From Apostichopus japonicus (Eukaryota; Echinodermata; Holothuroidea; Aspidochirotida; Stichopodidae): a stretch of 64,000 nucleotides of DNA. Of this stretch, positions 12,501 through 27,500 are shown in pieces. The stretch spans positions 701,501 to 765,500 of the forward strand of contig NC_092570.1 in NCBI RefSeq assembly GCF_037975245.1, given 5' to 3'. Below the pieces are notes generated by a model, which ran no database searches, had not been told where the DNA came from, and saw only the letters and a list, made by a program, of their open reading frames with translations. Every line of letters starts with the position of its first letter. The first letter of the stretch is position 1. The position numbers and the translations under genes are program-made.

Positions 12501-15500
12501 AAGTATGAAGATTTAAGAAGTCGTAAATACATTAATAATGCTTAATAAAATAGATTTTTCTTAAATATTTAAGAAACGTGTACAGAGTAAAGAAACTTAA
12601 GAAATTTGGTAAAAATAAAAGTGAAGTAGGCCTAAACAATGTGTGTGTGTGTGTGTGTAACAGTGTCCTCCAAGGCTTGCTTGCAGACCATAGATATATA
12701 AAAGTGCTAGAGCTGCAACACTTGTCACTCATCCGTATGGATATTTTGCTAAAGAGTTGATGTGATTTCGATGGAATAGTGCACTTGAATGGCGAAGCAT
12801 GCCTTCTCTAGAAAATATTTGTAGATCATTGGTAGTTCTGGTTGGATGTAGGTTGCACAGGTACCATGAATTTCAAACCCAGCACTGACCTAGGATGTAG
12901 GTGGTGTGGTGTAATAGATGCAGTGCAAGTCTGACATGGCTGATATATTGGGACAAGTTGTGAATGAAGTTGGGGCACTTTTTCTAAAAAAAAACGTGAT
13001 GTGATCCAACTTGTGAAACTACCATTGACAGGGTCCGACATGGTTGATATTTGTGGACCAGTTGTGAATGGGGTAAGGGATTGTGTCAAAACATAACAGT
13101 CATGTGATCCAATGTCAACAAAGGTCAATCAGGGGTCAAAAACTAGTATTTTTGCAATAACTTGAGAACCAAATGTCCATCAAGGTTGGGAGTTACGCTA
13201 TTGTAATACAATAGTCGACCTGCATTGGGTGACCTTTGACCTCAGGTTGACCTCCAGTGACCTGTATTAGTTTCTTTCAAGTTGATTCTTTGAAGTTTCG
13301 TGAGCATATTCCAATCTAAATTGTCCATAAGTGGACTCCTCTGCAACCTTAATGTGCGAAGTTATTAGAGATTTGGTTTGGTTTGTAATACTTGGTGTGC
13401 GGATTCATAACATTGAGTACAAGAACCCTATTGTTTTTGATGGAGGTGTGTAAAACCACGTACAGACTGACCTGTGTTAGCATGCCATAGTGTTATTGTA
13501 ACAGCTAGTTCTGGTTATACTAACAAGCAGAAGTCTAGTGCATTGAAGTCATCGAAACCTCAATGCATTTTGCATTCTGGTTACGTTGGTGAAGTAATCT
13601 GTTTACGTTTATTCTGTTTTTGGAGAAAATATTCAAGTAAGCCATCTGCAGTAGGTCAGATTTTTGCCTCCTTAATACTTTCCTGTCTGCCCATTGACAT
13701 GACATTCTGATAACACTGTGCTCCTGAATAAACCATGGAACTGCAATGCTTTGAAATACCATTAGCCCATGCAGTCAGATATTGCTGTTGTTGCTACAGC
13801 AATGTAATTAGTCTTGCTGTGAGCAGTATCCAACACGTTTTGTTCATGTACCTTTTCAGCTAGATAAATTAGCCAACAGCTGGTTGTACGGCATGGCCCA
13901 TTCTAAAGGCTACTGTTTGGGCCCCTATGCAGGACAAAGTTACTGTCATTAATGTTTTAGTACACCCCAATGTGTAATAGTTCAAATGCAAAAGAATTCA
14001 CCCGTGTACCTTTTCAGCTGAATAATACCATATGGGCGGGCCCCTTTTGGGCTACTGTCTGGGGCCCCATGCAGTCAGATATTGCTGTCATTGCCACCAT
14101 GATGCAAGGTACCCTCCTGGGTATAAACCCCAGAAACTTGTGTGCTTGTACCTCTTCAGCTAAATAAAAGCATATTTTGCCCCCTTATTTTGTGACTCCC
14201 TCACCTACCATGCAGAGTGTGCCCCGGCAGCAACACATTTTATTGAAGTTTGGCCACCTACCAACACAATCAGGCCACCAAACCTTTTGTACCTCTTCAG
14301 CTGAATAAACCTTCTGGGCTCCTGGACTACATCCTCAATCATTTTATTCGTTGGAGATTAAGTGGTGGATAACAGGAAGTGCCACCTGGATATGCCATAC
14401 TGTAGTAGGGGCATGGAAATTGAGAAGTCACATATCTTTATTTTTATTCCTTTTTAGCATTGGTACATATTCTAATCTTTCGTTTCAACGGTTGAATACA
14501 GAATATTACCGTTCGGCCAAATTCACTTTAAATTGCAGCTATTAGGCGGCTGATGATGATATATAAACCACTCGTTCGATTTCTGATCAGTTTTTTCACT
14601 ATCAGTAACAAGTGACAATCATTGTGATGAGAGCTTGTTGAGTATTTTGTCTATCCAAGAAGGTGCAGTGAGCTTAATTAGTTTAGCGTACGGTCATATC
14701 CATGACAACAGCTACTGGTCTATTTCTTTTGCCAAATACTGTATTGAACAAATGTATATTTGTTTTGATATGACTTGTTGTGACGTACAAGTGAACACTA
14801 TAAAAATGAAAAAAATAGATCGCACTGCTATAAAAATGACAAAATAGATTGTACTACTGTGTACATAAATGCCAATAAAATTAACAACAATAGTTTGGAC
14901 GGTGAATTTGTAGAGTATGTGTACAGTATGCTTGTGCGTGGCAGTAGAATTTACATACAGTAGCAAACAAATCCATTTCTGCTCTCAAATTGAAAGAAAT
15001 GATGCACATAGACCTGTACAGTACTCTTTAATAAATGGAAATTATTTATTACCAACTGGTGCCTTTGTGAACCGTCTAATCCTCAAGTCTACCATAATTA
15101 ATTTGACATTGACGTGGGTATGATGATCTATATAAACTGCTAGGAACTTAAAAATGATAACGATAGGAATAAGAATATACAGTTAAAATATGAACATAAA
15201 AGGCTCTTGTACTTTTCAAGATCAGATAAAAACATCTTCTCTTGATTTGTCCGACCGGCTTTGTCGATCATAAACTCTGAGCCTCCGTGCACATGTTAAT
15301 AACAAATCCAGTGGATGTAGGAACTGAATGACTTAAAACAAAGCTTGCTATCGTTACCGTCGGCTGCGTCTCTTACGTCAGACGCTGATGATGTCGTCAT
15401 CTGTCAATCTGGCTGCTTTTTCCCTCTGCGGAAGGCAGGAAAAACGTCGTCTTAACAAGGGAATAGAAGTGCTTCAGGTTACCGTGACAACCATTTTCCT

Positions 15501-18500
15501 CAATCTCTTTACTCTTGCACGTTGCAATTTGCTATCAGATTCTTACTTTCTAATGCCAAACTGTCGTCGTCTGTTGCCGTCAGTAAACCCGTCAGAAGTA
15601 TCTAAGGAGAGTAAATATCCTCAACTCAACCATCTAGGAGAAAAGGCGAGTGGTAGATAGAGGAAGGAGAGTTTGCTACCCTGTTTCTGAATCTAAGCTG
15701 GAGAATGTTAACCTCTGAAGGATAGTGACAGTGTTTACCTTCTGTGTCTATACAGTAGATATAACCAGTAGTTGGACAAACCCGGCCCCTTACATTGTCT
15801 TAAAATGTGTTTCAGACCAAGCCGTAATTATTTTAATGAAAAGGAAAGAATTTCCAATTTTCTGCATTAAATTAAATTGTTGCGAAAATGGAAGCCTCAA
15901 GAATTGAGCAATGTCTACTGTCAGTGATCAAAGTCACACTACTTTTCTTGAACATTTATGATAATTTAGATGGCATAATGTCATTCTTCAAAAGGAAAGA
16001 AACATGGGGAATTTGTGCCACTTTTAATTTTCTTTAAAGTTTTTCATACATTTTCAGTTTTGAAATTAATCCTATGTTAGATTTTTTATATTTGATATCT
16101 TGGTGATGATAAAACTTGTGCCTTTCCTAGAAAGAAGAAACTTGAAATTTGTACTTTACTGGGGAGAGAAGAAGCACTGTGTAATTGATGAATTGAAAAA
16201 AAAAAATTATTTAATGCTAAATTGGTTGCTCGATAAACCTTTGTCATCTTTGCACTCTTTCTATAGGTTTCCGAAAGCTGACAGAGTTCCTTTCTACCTT
16301 GAAAAGTCCAGAAGTGTTTGATATTAGCACCAGGTCTGCGGTTGCCCAGTGGTCACCTCCCACTGTCCAGTCAAGTGATGAGAGAGAGGAGAGGCAGATA
16401 ACCACAGAGTTGAGCTACGTGCTAGAAATATCGGACAAAGGAAAAGGCGGAAATGTGAAAACATTTCATTGGTAAGATATTGACTGATTCCGTCCTCCTT
16501 CACTCTTGGACACAAGACTACTTTTGGTCTCCTGTGTTCCTTCTGTTCTCCAACTTTCTGTCCCTTCTGTTCTCCAACTTACTCTTCTCCAGCAACTTTC
16601 ATCAGTTTGTCAAATCTACCCACGATTGATCAGAATCAAAATGACTTAATTCGACAGCCAACAATGTCTTTTCAGCAAGTTGACCAAGTAAATAACAACA
16701 TTTCCTATTGAAGTTTTGTTGCCCAGACACTTAAATTATCATAACGTGCAATGAGCACATCAGACAATTTAGAAATTGGAATTGTTTCCTTCATTTGTAA
16801 AAAAAAGGTAAAATCCTGATGGATATTAAAATTGTATTGAAAAAGTGACAACTACAACACAAACAACTGTAATCAAAAGTTGTATCATTAGCATTAATGA
16901 GTTTACAATGCTGATCTCTGTGGTGTGTGAGTACCCTATCCAAAACAGCAGAAATAGATCGAGAATATATTCCTTAAATATAATATAAGGAAAAACAGAA
17001 AAGGAAGATATTGGGTAGAGGTGAATTTTGAAGCAATGGCCTCAGGATATGTATTATTCTATTCTCCTGAGGTCACTGTACAAGTTCAAAGACTAGTTCA
17101 ATAGAATAGTTATATTGCTTAAAGATATAGTCCAGAGGAAAATTTTACTTTCCACAAATTCTAAGCAAACGAATTTGAGGTTGACATGATTTATACACCA
17201 AGTGAACTTGAAGCTAACAGGTGTGATGTCATAGAAGTGCACTGACAAATTTCTTTTCATGTGTTTCTATAAAATAAACATCCAATTTCATACTTTCAAC
17301 ATTGGCATATCTCTTAATATGAACAGCAGTATTAATATTAAATACACATGGTTTTTAGTAAGTGACAATTACATATCAAAGATTTCTCAAAGATTTTGAT
17401 GTTCCACTGGCACTTAAAGACTCTCGGTAAGTCACTGTACATGACTGACTGCATATATATGAACACTGTGTGCCTAAAGTTCTGAGACTTGGTCTACCTG
17501 TACTGTTACATTGTTGAAATTCAGTGCATTATTGTATTCCGATTCGGTCTTCTGATGTTAGTATTCTTCACTTTATTCTTTACCTCCAGTGAGGATCCGA
17601 CCTGGAAGTTGAGTGACCTTAAACCTGCTACAGAATATTTTCTGAGGTAAACATTCCTTAAACTGTAAGTTTGTTTATGAGTAGCTGTTCCTGTATCATA
17701 TAACACGCTGCTGTCATCGGAAATATTCGATAAATAAGATGGGGAAAGTACCTTTGATAATGCTGGAAGTAAATTGCTACTTTATTATAAACATGCAATG
17801 TCAAAATGCCCTTTTATGATATTCAAGGGTAGTTTAGTTTCTAAACCCTTGACTGCATCACAATGGATTGCAGCATTTAAATATTCTTATGTGTGTTTTT
17901 AAGCTCCTTCTTCATGATACGGAAGATAATAAAATACAGTTTAACCTGTATTTAATGACAGTTAAATACTGCACAACCATAAATAACCCAGTAAAGTGTT
18001 CATTATTTTACCACATTGCTTTTGCTGCACAAGGTACTTTTTCACCTGCAATTGATCACAATTTGTGCAGAAACTACTATTAATATTAGTATCAGCACTA
18101 AATTCATGATGTCATTGTCTGATCAGTCAGAGCATGTTTATATAAGGTAGAACATCACTTTATTGTTGATATCTGCTAGATCATCAGGTGTGACTTTGTT
18201 TAATGTTTGATAGAACATTACTTTTATTGTTGATACCTGCTAGAACATTAGGTGTGACTTTGCTTAATGTTTGATAGAACATTACTTTATTGTTGATATC
18301 TGCTAGAACATTAGGTGTGACTTTGTTTAATGTTTGATAGAACATTACTTTATTGTTGATATCTGCTAGATCATTAGGTGTATAGTTACTAGGAGTTATT
18401 CCATGGTATCATTATTAATAGTTCTTGTCAGGTTTCTGGCCTAGCTTTGGTCTGTGACTCTTGTGAAGAAAGACTCTCTTGCTTTTCACAAATTTAAAGA

Positions 18501-21500
18501 AAGAAAAACTTACAAAGAAACAAACAGCTGGTTAGGATATAAGACCAGGATATAGTCAGCTGATTTAGTTTACACATTCATTCACATTACCTTGCAAATT
18601 CTCCGAATAACCATAAATGTACTGTTATCAGGTCCTGTTTCATTTCAGAAGGGTTGATTCCCCAGGTAGATATTTGAACAGAGAAGGTTAAAATGTCATG
18701 GCAGAAACTTGAATGCTTTTGTTATGTTCATATCCTTTGTGATGTCATATTCCTTGTTATGTCTTATCCATTGACAACCTGTTGTGGCCCACCTGTCAGC
18801 ACGCCTGTCATGGAGAGAAATATGACTCTACAAATTATATAGGCAAAACGATTAAAATATGCTCTCTCAAACTCCAGGAAACTTTTTTCTTTAAAGTAAA
18901 AAAAAAAAATGTTAGAAGTGTTATAAAGGGATTGAATAACTGTAACACAAACATGTCTTGTTATTTGGAATGTCTTGATCACTCTGTTACTATGGTCCTT
19001 GTAGTCACAATAGAACAAAATAAGGCCAGTAATTATCATGTCTGTCGTCATGTGAGTTGCTTGGGACAACTAGGACATGATTGGTGCGTCCTTTTACCCT
19101 AGTTTCTCCACACACAGGTGAGTCTTGATCGTAATTATCAGGTAACTCGCAGACAAGGAGTTGGATCTGTATGGCTTTAAAATCCTACATGGCCTTCACT
19201 ACTCCCTGTAGAGCTGGCTACTCTGCCCACACATAACACATTGACAGATTGTATTCTGTCAGTAATTTCCTAGGGCTCATCACAATAGGAAACAATTCTA
19301 GCATTCCTCTCCATTTAGTATGCCACATAGATTAATGTCTGGCCAATTGGAAATGTTTATTTAAATGTTGTCTGGGAGACTGGGAGAGAATTCCCAATGG
19401 GAGAAAAAAAAATGATCAACCTATACCTCCAAGCTTCTCAAAGAAAGATATTTCTTCGCGAGACATTAAAAGGATTCTGTCATTTTATGATTTATGATCC
19501 GCGGATGATCTCCCCATGCACCAAACAGCACTTCTTGTTATTGATTTATGTCAGTGACTTACTGAGATGGTTGATCAAAGTGATGTTTATTCTCCTTTTC
19601 CTTGCCAGTTTGCAGTCTACCCTCAAGTATTTGATTAAAGCTTCCCAGAAATGAACAGTTAATTGTTCCGATAGTTACTGAAGAAATGTAAACCAGATAT
19701 TCCACGAAACTGACTTCCCACAGAGAGCAGATAAAACACACAGTAGATTAAAACGTATAGTAGATGAAAACAAGTACATTTACTGATTATAAAGGAGGTC
19801 GCCCTGATGGCTTTATTTCACAGAAACCCCGTCTGACAGCAGTGTAGCACCTGTCAAGCCAGAGATTTATGTTCAGTAGTACAGGATGTGGTCTAGTCTC
19901 ACCACAACACCTAATTAAATTCATTCAAATCTTATGAGACTAAACCAGATATTGGCAGTCAATTGATGTTATGGAATCTGTGGGCCTATAAGGCTTTTGG
20001 CCCCTGATGATGTACATCATGTTAACTTCAGTTACAACAATGATTAACCTCATACAGATTTGGTTAGCTTTATAAATACATGGACACCAAAAGAATTAAA
20101 TTTATTCAAATCTTATGAGACTAAAACAGATATTGGCAGTCAATTGTGGACCTACAAGGCTTTGGGCCCCTGATGATCATGTACATAGTGTTAACTTAAA
20201 TTACAACAATGATTAACCTCATACAGATTTGGTTAGCTTTATAAATACATGGACACCAAAAAGCTTACCAAATTTCAGGATCGTTGTTGAGGATATGTAT
20301 TTGCCATAATTTGATGCTCAAACTGTGTAAATCATTTAATTGCCTCAGTACGGCAACACGTATACATGTTTAGATCGGCCACATGTCCATTCAAATTGCA
20401 AAGATACGGTCTCTTTAAACTTTGTCATATTCTTGAGCTTTTTGATGCTCCTCCATAGCAACCATTTGAGTTTTAATCCTCCTCTCATTCATCACAATGT
20501 GTGAGTCCCCTGCTGTTGATTTCATCTCAGTGTGCCAGTGCAGTATTCCATGAATTCAGGAAATGATAAATATTGCAAGGTCATTGGTAATGTTAGAATA
20601 AACTCTAGGTAAAGCTGGTGCTGTGGACTCTTTCTGCAACACCACCTGCAACTCTGTAACACCAGCAGATTCCCAAGGACAGAGCAGATTTATGAATGTC
20701 TAGAGAACAATGTCAGTCTGCAATGCGCATGACTGTTGTCATAATTCATGATATTAAAATGATTAAGCTGAACTTGTAACACCATAGATGTCTGGGCAAA
20801 TTGCTTGTTTACATGACATTCTCATTTTCACTCTGAGGGGACAGTCTCTTGAATTTGTAAAATTATGTAAATTAACATATGATTATTAAAGGAGTATAGG
20901 GTTTAGTTGTAACTTAAACATGTAACTTTTAATTTAGTTGTATGCAGCAACTGTACTCATACATCCTTGAAAGTCACATGCAAAAAATGAATGTAATAAA
21001 AGACAGAACAGCTCCTTCAAAATATGTATCTTTGGAAACGGCTGAAATATAAACTGGTCAATATAAAGACAGTTATGTAGTGATGAGATATAACTTAGGC
21101 CACAACAGCCTAACATGCTGTATGGTATGTATTTCATTAAATGAATAACAAGTATTTTTAATTTCTTTTCTGGATTGTTGTTTGTGATATCATAAATATG
21201 TTTCTTTTTTCTTCCATTTCTGCAGTGTGTGTGCAATATCTGAAAACTTGAAAGGTTCACCATCAGAGCCCACTAGTTTCTCCACCCTGGGATGTCCACC
21301 AGACGTTCCCACCAAACCGATCCTGATAAACAGGACTAAGAATAATCTTGTCTTAAAGTGGCAGCCACCAGCCTCTAATGGATCCAAAATACACACCTTT
21401 ATTCTCCAATGTGATAAGGTGAGTTATTGTAAAATGTAAGAGTGAAGGGTCCACTAATGAAGGACAGTGTATGGTAACCCTCGCAACGCTGAATGTTCTT

Positions 21501-24500
21501 AATTATGCGCGAATGTTCTTTAATTATGCACAAATGTTCTTTAAAAGAACAGTAGTGGTAATGACAACCTCTCTGATTTTGAAAGTGATACGTTTCTTTC
21601 CGTTGACTGAAGCAGAAAATTTCATTGTAATGGGCTTGAGTCTCAACGGCTTGAAGGGAAGGAAATTTTTCTCTCACTTGGCACATTAATTTTACTGTAA
21701 AATTCCAGTTAATTGGTGAAATAAGCCAATAAGAGTGTTTCAAACTTGTCAAGTGCCCCAAAAAACAAAATTGATGTTTGCGTCTTTCACCATAAGCAAG
21801 TTACGCCATATTCATTGGGGCTATGTAGGGAAAGAAAAGTGCTATTGGAAAAGTGCTTTCCATTTGGCTTACAAGGACAGTAGCCGCAGTGTCTATAATT
21901 GCTGCTATATACGCATTACACAGTACAGAAGGTTAGGGAACAAGCCATGTTACAGTGCACCCCCACACATCGTTTAATGTGAGAAGGAACTCTCCATACT
22001 TCTATATTTACTAGGTGTGAGACCTAGCTTTATGGCAAAGGTAGCTATCACCTACTAAGTTTACAAGCAACAGATTCAGCAATCAGATCAAACCTGTATC
22101 AGTGGTTGTCTTCAAAGTGCCTTATTCTAAGAAACTTCTTTGGTTTGTTGTACCCACCCACCCCTAGATGTATGAAACTGTGCCCCTCTATTCAGCAAAG
22201 GATTCGGTTCAAGATTCAGTTTTGCTTTCTCAGCCTCCACAGAGGCACCAAGGAAAGGGTCAATCTTTCCACAAAGCTGTCACGCTGGTATTCAAAGATT
22301 GATTTAACCGAACAAAATGTCTGTAAAAGTTACAACAAACTTGACAAGGATGTAACTGTTGACATTTCCATGAGGGCAATAAGTTTCCACCATTCAGTCG
22401 GCCTATTTGGAATGTCCTGGAAAATGGCCCTGGGGCAAGATGAATTTGTAATCAAGGGAATGAGAAGTTGATTCCAAGAGCTGCAACAATATGGCATTGT
22501 TTCTCCTGGAAGCAAAATGGGTTGGTTGAAGTCGCAAGACCAATAGATCTATAGATTGTCGTCAGTAGATCCGATTGTGTCTGCAGAATCAAGTTGTGTT
22601 GAATAACTTGTTTTTAAACATTGAGAAGAATCGCCAAGGGATGTATTTGACCTTTTTGACCTAGAAGTGTCTGGCAGCTTATTTATTTGGGGGTGTTAGT
22701 GTAAACAGAAGTGGGATAGAATTTTCATAAGCTGTTGATGTGTACTAAGCTTACAATAAAGTGAAATCTTACAACCCAGCAGTGCTGGGTGTAAGTGCCA
22801 CCACCACCACCTACCTACAGTGAGCATTGAGTACACACAGATCATTGTTGGCATTAAAGTATTAACCATACCATAGCACTGCTGAGTGTAAGTGCCACCA
22901 CCAGCTACCTGTGAGCCTTGAGTACACACAGTTCATTGTTGGTATTAAAGTATTAACCATAGCAGTGCTGGGTGTAAGTGCCACCAAAACTACCTACCTG
23001 TGAGCCTAGAGTACACACAGTTCATTGTTGGTATTAAAGTATTAACCATACCATAGCAGTGATGGGTGTAAGTGCCACCACCACCACCACCTACCTGTGA
23101 GCCTTCAGTATACACAGTTCATTTAAAGTACATTGATATCAATGAAGATGGTTGGGTTATTAGGATTAGTATCGTGATAGTGCTAGATTAGTACAGTTCA
23201 TACTTGGACCCACTACACATCATGATATGCAGGAGTGTATTGCACTGACAGTTCAAACTACATTGATGTTTGAATTGTGTGTTGAATGATGACTTGTTGA
23301 CTTTTGCTTACAATCCTAACACCTTGTTTTGGAGGATTACAGAATTTCAATACACTCATGTTATTTTAGTGGTACATATCCAGCCTCTGTTCCTTTCAGG
23401 CTAAAGTAATCTTGAACATAAACAATTTCATTCTTGGAAATCTGTCTTAGTTCTCCAAAACAACTTATATGTCAAGGCCTGAAATATAACAGCTTTTAAA
23501 CCTGTACACTTAGCATATGAAAATCTGGATAAATCTCTCATTGTCACACAGTGTGCTATTTATCAGCCTTGTAGAACTTGGACAAGTATTTTCATAGCAT
23601 TAGCAGGGATCATTGCCACCTGCCTCAACATTGTCACTATAAAGTATAAAAACTGAGAATGTTTCTCATAGAATATGTCAGGCTTTTCTTCTGCTTCTGT
23701 TAGATACTCGTTAAAAACCCTTCTCGGGTATCACAACGAGGATGTTGGTGCGCAGCGCAGCAGTGCTGATAATGCGTGGGCAATCTTGTCTTAAACACCC
23801 CAAGACTTGGGCTCTCTTCTAATCATCTTCAACTTCTTCTTCTTTGATTATTCTCTCTCTTTTTGTTTTTATCTTCTCTTGCAGGGTGATGGGTCAGGAG
23901 ATTCTAAGACTGGTTTCGTCACAGTGTATGAGGGACCAGATAAACAGCATAAGGTCACCAGGCTGCAACCCTCCACTTGCTATCAGTTTAGAGTCCAGGC
24001 AGCCAATAGCCTTGGAGCCAGGTGAGATGAGATAGAAAGTTACTTATTACATCATGGTACTCTTTGTTCTCTAAAAACCATGGAATGGAAGAATCCTCTA
24101 TAGTTGGCTTGAATTTTGAAAATTTTGAAAACCTTTTTATAGATAATTCTAAATTGAGAGTGCATACTGCATGGCTGTCAAACTGGGATGCGCAGGGCGT
24201 CTCTACCTTACCTAGGAGATTTATGGTTGGTTTATCGGTCCTCCTTGTCAGTGTAGGATTCGCAACAGCAGGTCAAATAAGGTGAAGAGATGAAAACCAT
24301 GCTAAGTGTAAGTGATGGACCATGCACATAGTGTTTAGGCTGCAATTTCCATGCATGTCTTATCATTTTAAATGTGGTGTTGGTTGGAAAGCAGTAGTCA
24401 AGTTGAACAAATTGAAATTGTAGTCCATGCTCATTGAACCTTTTAATCTTGCTACAGGAAATAAAGTATCATCTCTGAACCAGTTGAAATTGTAGTCCAT

Positions 24501-27500
24501 GCCCATTGAACCTTTTAATCTTGCTACAGGAAATAAAGTATCATCTCTGAACCAGTAGAAATTGTTGTCCATGCTCACTGAACCTTTTAGTATTGATCAT
24601 TGGACAATGCTAACAACTCAGTCTGAACATTTTTAATGTAAAAACTTTACTGTAATACCTACAGAATAATCAACATATGTATTTTGGTGATGTAACTTTT
24701 ACCCAGCAAGGTGCAGTGTAGTTGCTTATGTTAGGAAATGATATTTCAGTTTCCATTAGATTCTCTCCATCAATTTATGTAGTTCACACTAGCAATGCTA
24801 TGAAGTGAGTATATCATTGGCCAAATATCAGTATCTGTCTATTCAATTATTCTGTCTAGTCAATTATTTCAGCCTCTGAAGAAGATCCTGCTAGGATCGA
24901 AACGTTAGGCCCTCTTACTTTTACACATTCTCTTACACAGGCTCTTTAGTGGATAAACAGTTTGCTAACAGTTTTGTTTTATTTTGATTTATTTCAATTA
25001 TTCTTATTAGTGAAATACCCTGATCCTGATGCACAACAATAGGCTACAAAATTGCTCTGAAAGGGTTACAGACATATTCTTCTTCTTATTGATATGAGTT
25101 AAGATTGCTTTTACTTATGAATCTCAAGCAACTACACCTATCAGTACTGTTTTCACATCTCGTTCCCTTTCAGTGGCTTCAGTGATGTCTCGAGGATATA
25201 TACGTCTGGGAGTGTCCCTCCTCCCCAGGATCCACCCACATTGATAGAAAGTACTGCACATAGCTTGAAACTGCAGTGGCAGGCATGTACTGGAGATGTT
25301 ACAGGGTACCTGCTAGAAATGGAAAAGGTAGGTAGAGTAAGGTCATTTGAATAGAAAACAGTGAAAATTGCTGTTGCCAGATTCCATTATGTGTTTTTGG
25401 TTTTAGTTTTTTGTATGGTTGTTTGGTTTTACCTGATTAATTAATAATTGGTATTTGTCAAATAAAAATGTAACAAACATGCACACAAGAGAGAACAGGA
25501 TTGTTTCCTAAAGTGTAAATTTCTCTGTACTGATAAATTTGATGGATTTGTGATTTATTTACCTTCCTTCCAGGAGTATGGTTTCCAACCTGCTTACAGA
25601 GGTGATGAGACGGTCTATACTTGTAAATGTCTTGCCAGAAATGCCGAGTATAGATTTAGGGTAAGTACAATAACCTTAAGTAACTAATCGAATTGTTAAA
25701 CTTTATGCAAATGAAATTATTCCTTCTTGAAAAGTTGCGTTTTGTTCCTGTGACGTCATAACAATATTGATCAGACAGATTTCATGGACGTCTGTTCAGA
25801 CTAGAATGAAAAATCATATTTTAGTGACAGCAACCATTATATTTCAATTATCTTGCAGTTATGTGCCTTCAATGATGAGGGGAACGGTCGCAGGAGCAGC
25901 ATAGTTGCCTTTTGTACCAATCCTGATATCCCGAGGTCGCCCCAGCGACCCTCCCTGAAGGGAAAGATCCATTCCAATTCTTTCAGAGTGACTTGGGGTA
26001 AGAATTTGTATATTTGTCTGAGAGAGGGGGAGGGGGGGGGGGGGTATCTCTTAGGTCAGGGTTTGTCAACTTATTTCTATGTCAGGAGAAACATTTGTTG
26101 TAGCAAAGGACCAAAAAGAACCCAAATCTCTACCTGACTATATTGAGCAATGTGCAGGATGAATCAGTAGAGTGCCCAGCCTAAGGCCTCTCGGCCCACA
26201 CACCCCATTTGTTAATGTTTGTGGGACTTTTGGGGGGGGGGGTTGGATTGAACTGCTTTTTTGGTCGGCAGGATTTGTCTATTGGAAATACATGCCTCAT
26301 GGGCTGTGTGGAATGGTGTGAAAAACTTAGTACAGAATTTAAACGTATTAATGATTTCTACATTGTGGTTCCACTGCATAGTCACAACGTCTCTCAGCAT
26401 AAAGGATTGTTATGCACAGTTTTGGGCTCCATTCCAAATTGAATATACCTGACAGGATACCTTCAAAATATATAAAGAGTTGAAACATATCATTGGAAGA
26501 AATAAGAAGAAAAGACAAACGGTATTACTGCCATCAAATGTGGGAGGCTTTAAACCTGCAATTGTTTCTCAGAATTCAATATTTCTTTTTCAATTTGAGA
26601 CATCATAGGTCCTCAATTTCATTCTGCTTTGAGCCATCCTTAAGGTATTAGCTACCTTAATGACATGCCTCTATATTTGTTTATGCAAATCCAGATTTAT
26701 GTTAACTCATATCGCTCTTGAATCTTGACAGCCTACAGGGGGTATCCATGTTCTGGTGAATGAAAGATTGGAATTGGAAATCAAGTTTTGGCCTTTCCAG
26801 AGTTGATCTTGTGCTATACTTTCCATAGAAAATGAAACAGAGAATTTTGCTTGTGATCCCAAGAAAAAGAAATATATTAAATCAATGTTTCAGCTGATTT
26901 TGATAATTTTGACAATTCCATCAAAAAATAGGATGTGAGAGCTATATTTATGTAGAACGATTTACAAAAGTAACTAGAATTCATTCCTAAAGTATGATAT
27001 GTGATTTTGTATTGTATCATTTCTTTCATTTATATTGTTAATTTTTCTGTATTGTTCTTTCTTTCTGCAGAGCCCCCAAGAGACACCGGAGGATCAGATA
27101 TAACATCCTACTTACTGGAGCTTTGTGATGCCTCAGGTAACACCCATTACAGGGAAGAGGAGAGGGGGGCATGTGACCTACAAGTGCCCCTTTTCTTAGT
27201 AAAAGTACCCTTTTGTCATTTCTGTAATGGACAAGTGCCCTTTTGTTGCATCATTGAAACTGTTGGAATGTGCCCTTTTAGGCCATCAGCTGAAGGTCGA
27301 AATTCGCTTGTTTCGTTCCAGCAACTGCGGGTCTAAAATTTCTCTACAGCATCGAATACATAAATTAACTAAGATTAATGATCCAAAAGTTCTCCATGTA
27401 CTTTCCTGCAGTTTTTTTGCAATTCCGCTCGAAAGATCGAACTATATTTTTTATTGCGTATGTTAAGAAACCTGCCGTTTTACGTTCAAAAGTTGTGCGC

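Larger units (their letters stand above)
7224..16266 (+). other. FNDC3 intron 3 (9,043 bases)
   Basis: GT at 7224-7225 and AG at 16265-16266. No coding exon is needed here because the flanking phases match directly. Filled with a TG-rich minisatellite, GGTCA-repeat copies, a non-LTR-like tail fragment and degenerate tandem repeats, each listed separately. Confidence 0.8.
17647..21225 (+). other. FNDC3 intron 5
   Basis: Phase-2 intron with no coding signal. Holds a 63-base minisatellite and a 181-base tandem duplication. Confidence 0.85.
24022..25173 (+). other. FNDC3 intron 7
   Basis: Phase-2 intron holding a 72-base minisatellite and a hammerhead-core-like motif, both listed separately. 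Confidence 0.8.

Noticed and set aside
22106-22471. 121-codon + strand frame in intron 6
   Set aside because: No recognisable similarity or splice support, and it lies inside a phase-consistent FNDC3 intron.
24363-24578. Minus-strand frame with a 24-residue repeated peptide
   Set aside because: Artefact of a 72-base intronic minisatellite within a well-supported FNDC3 intron.
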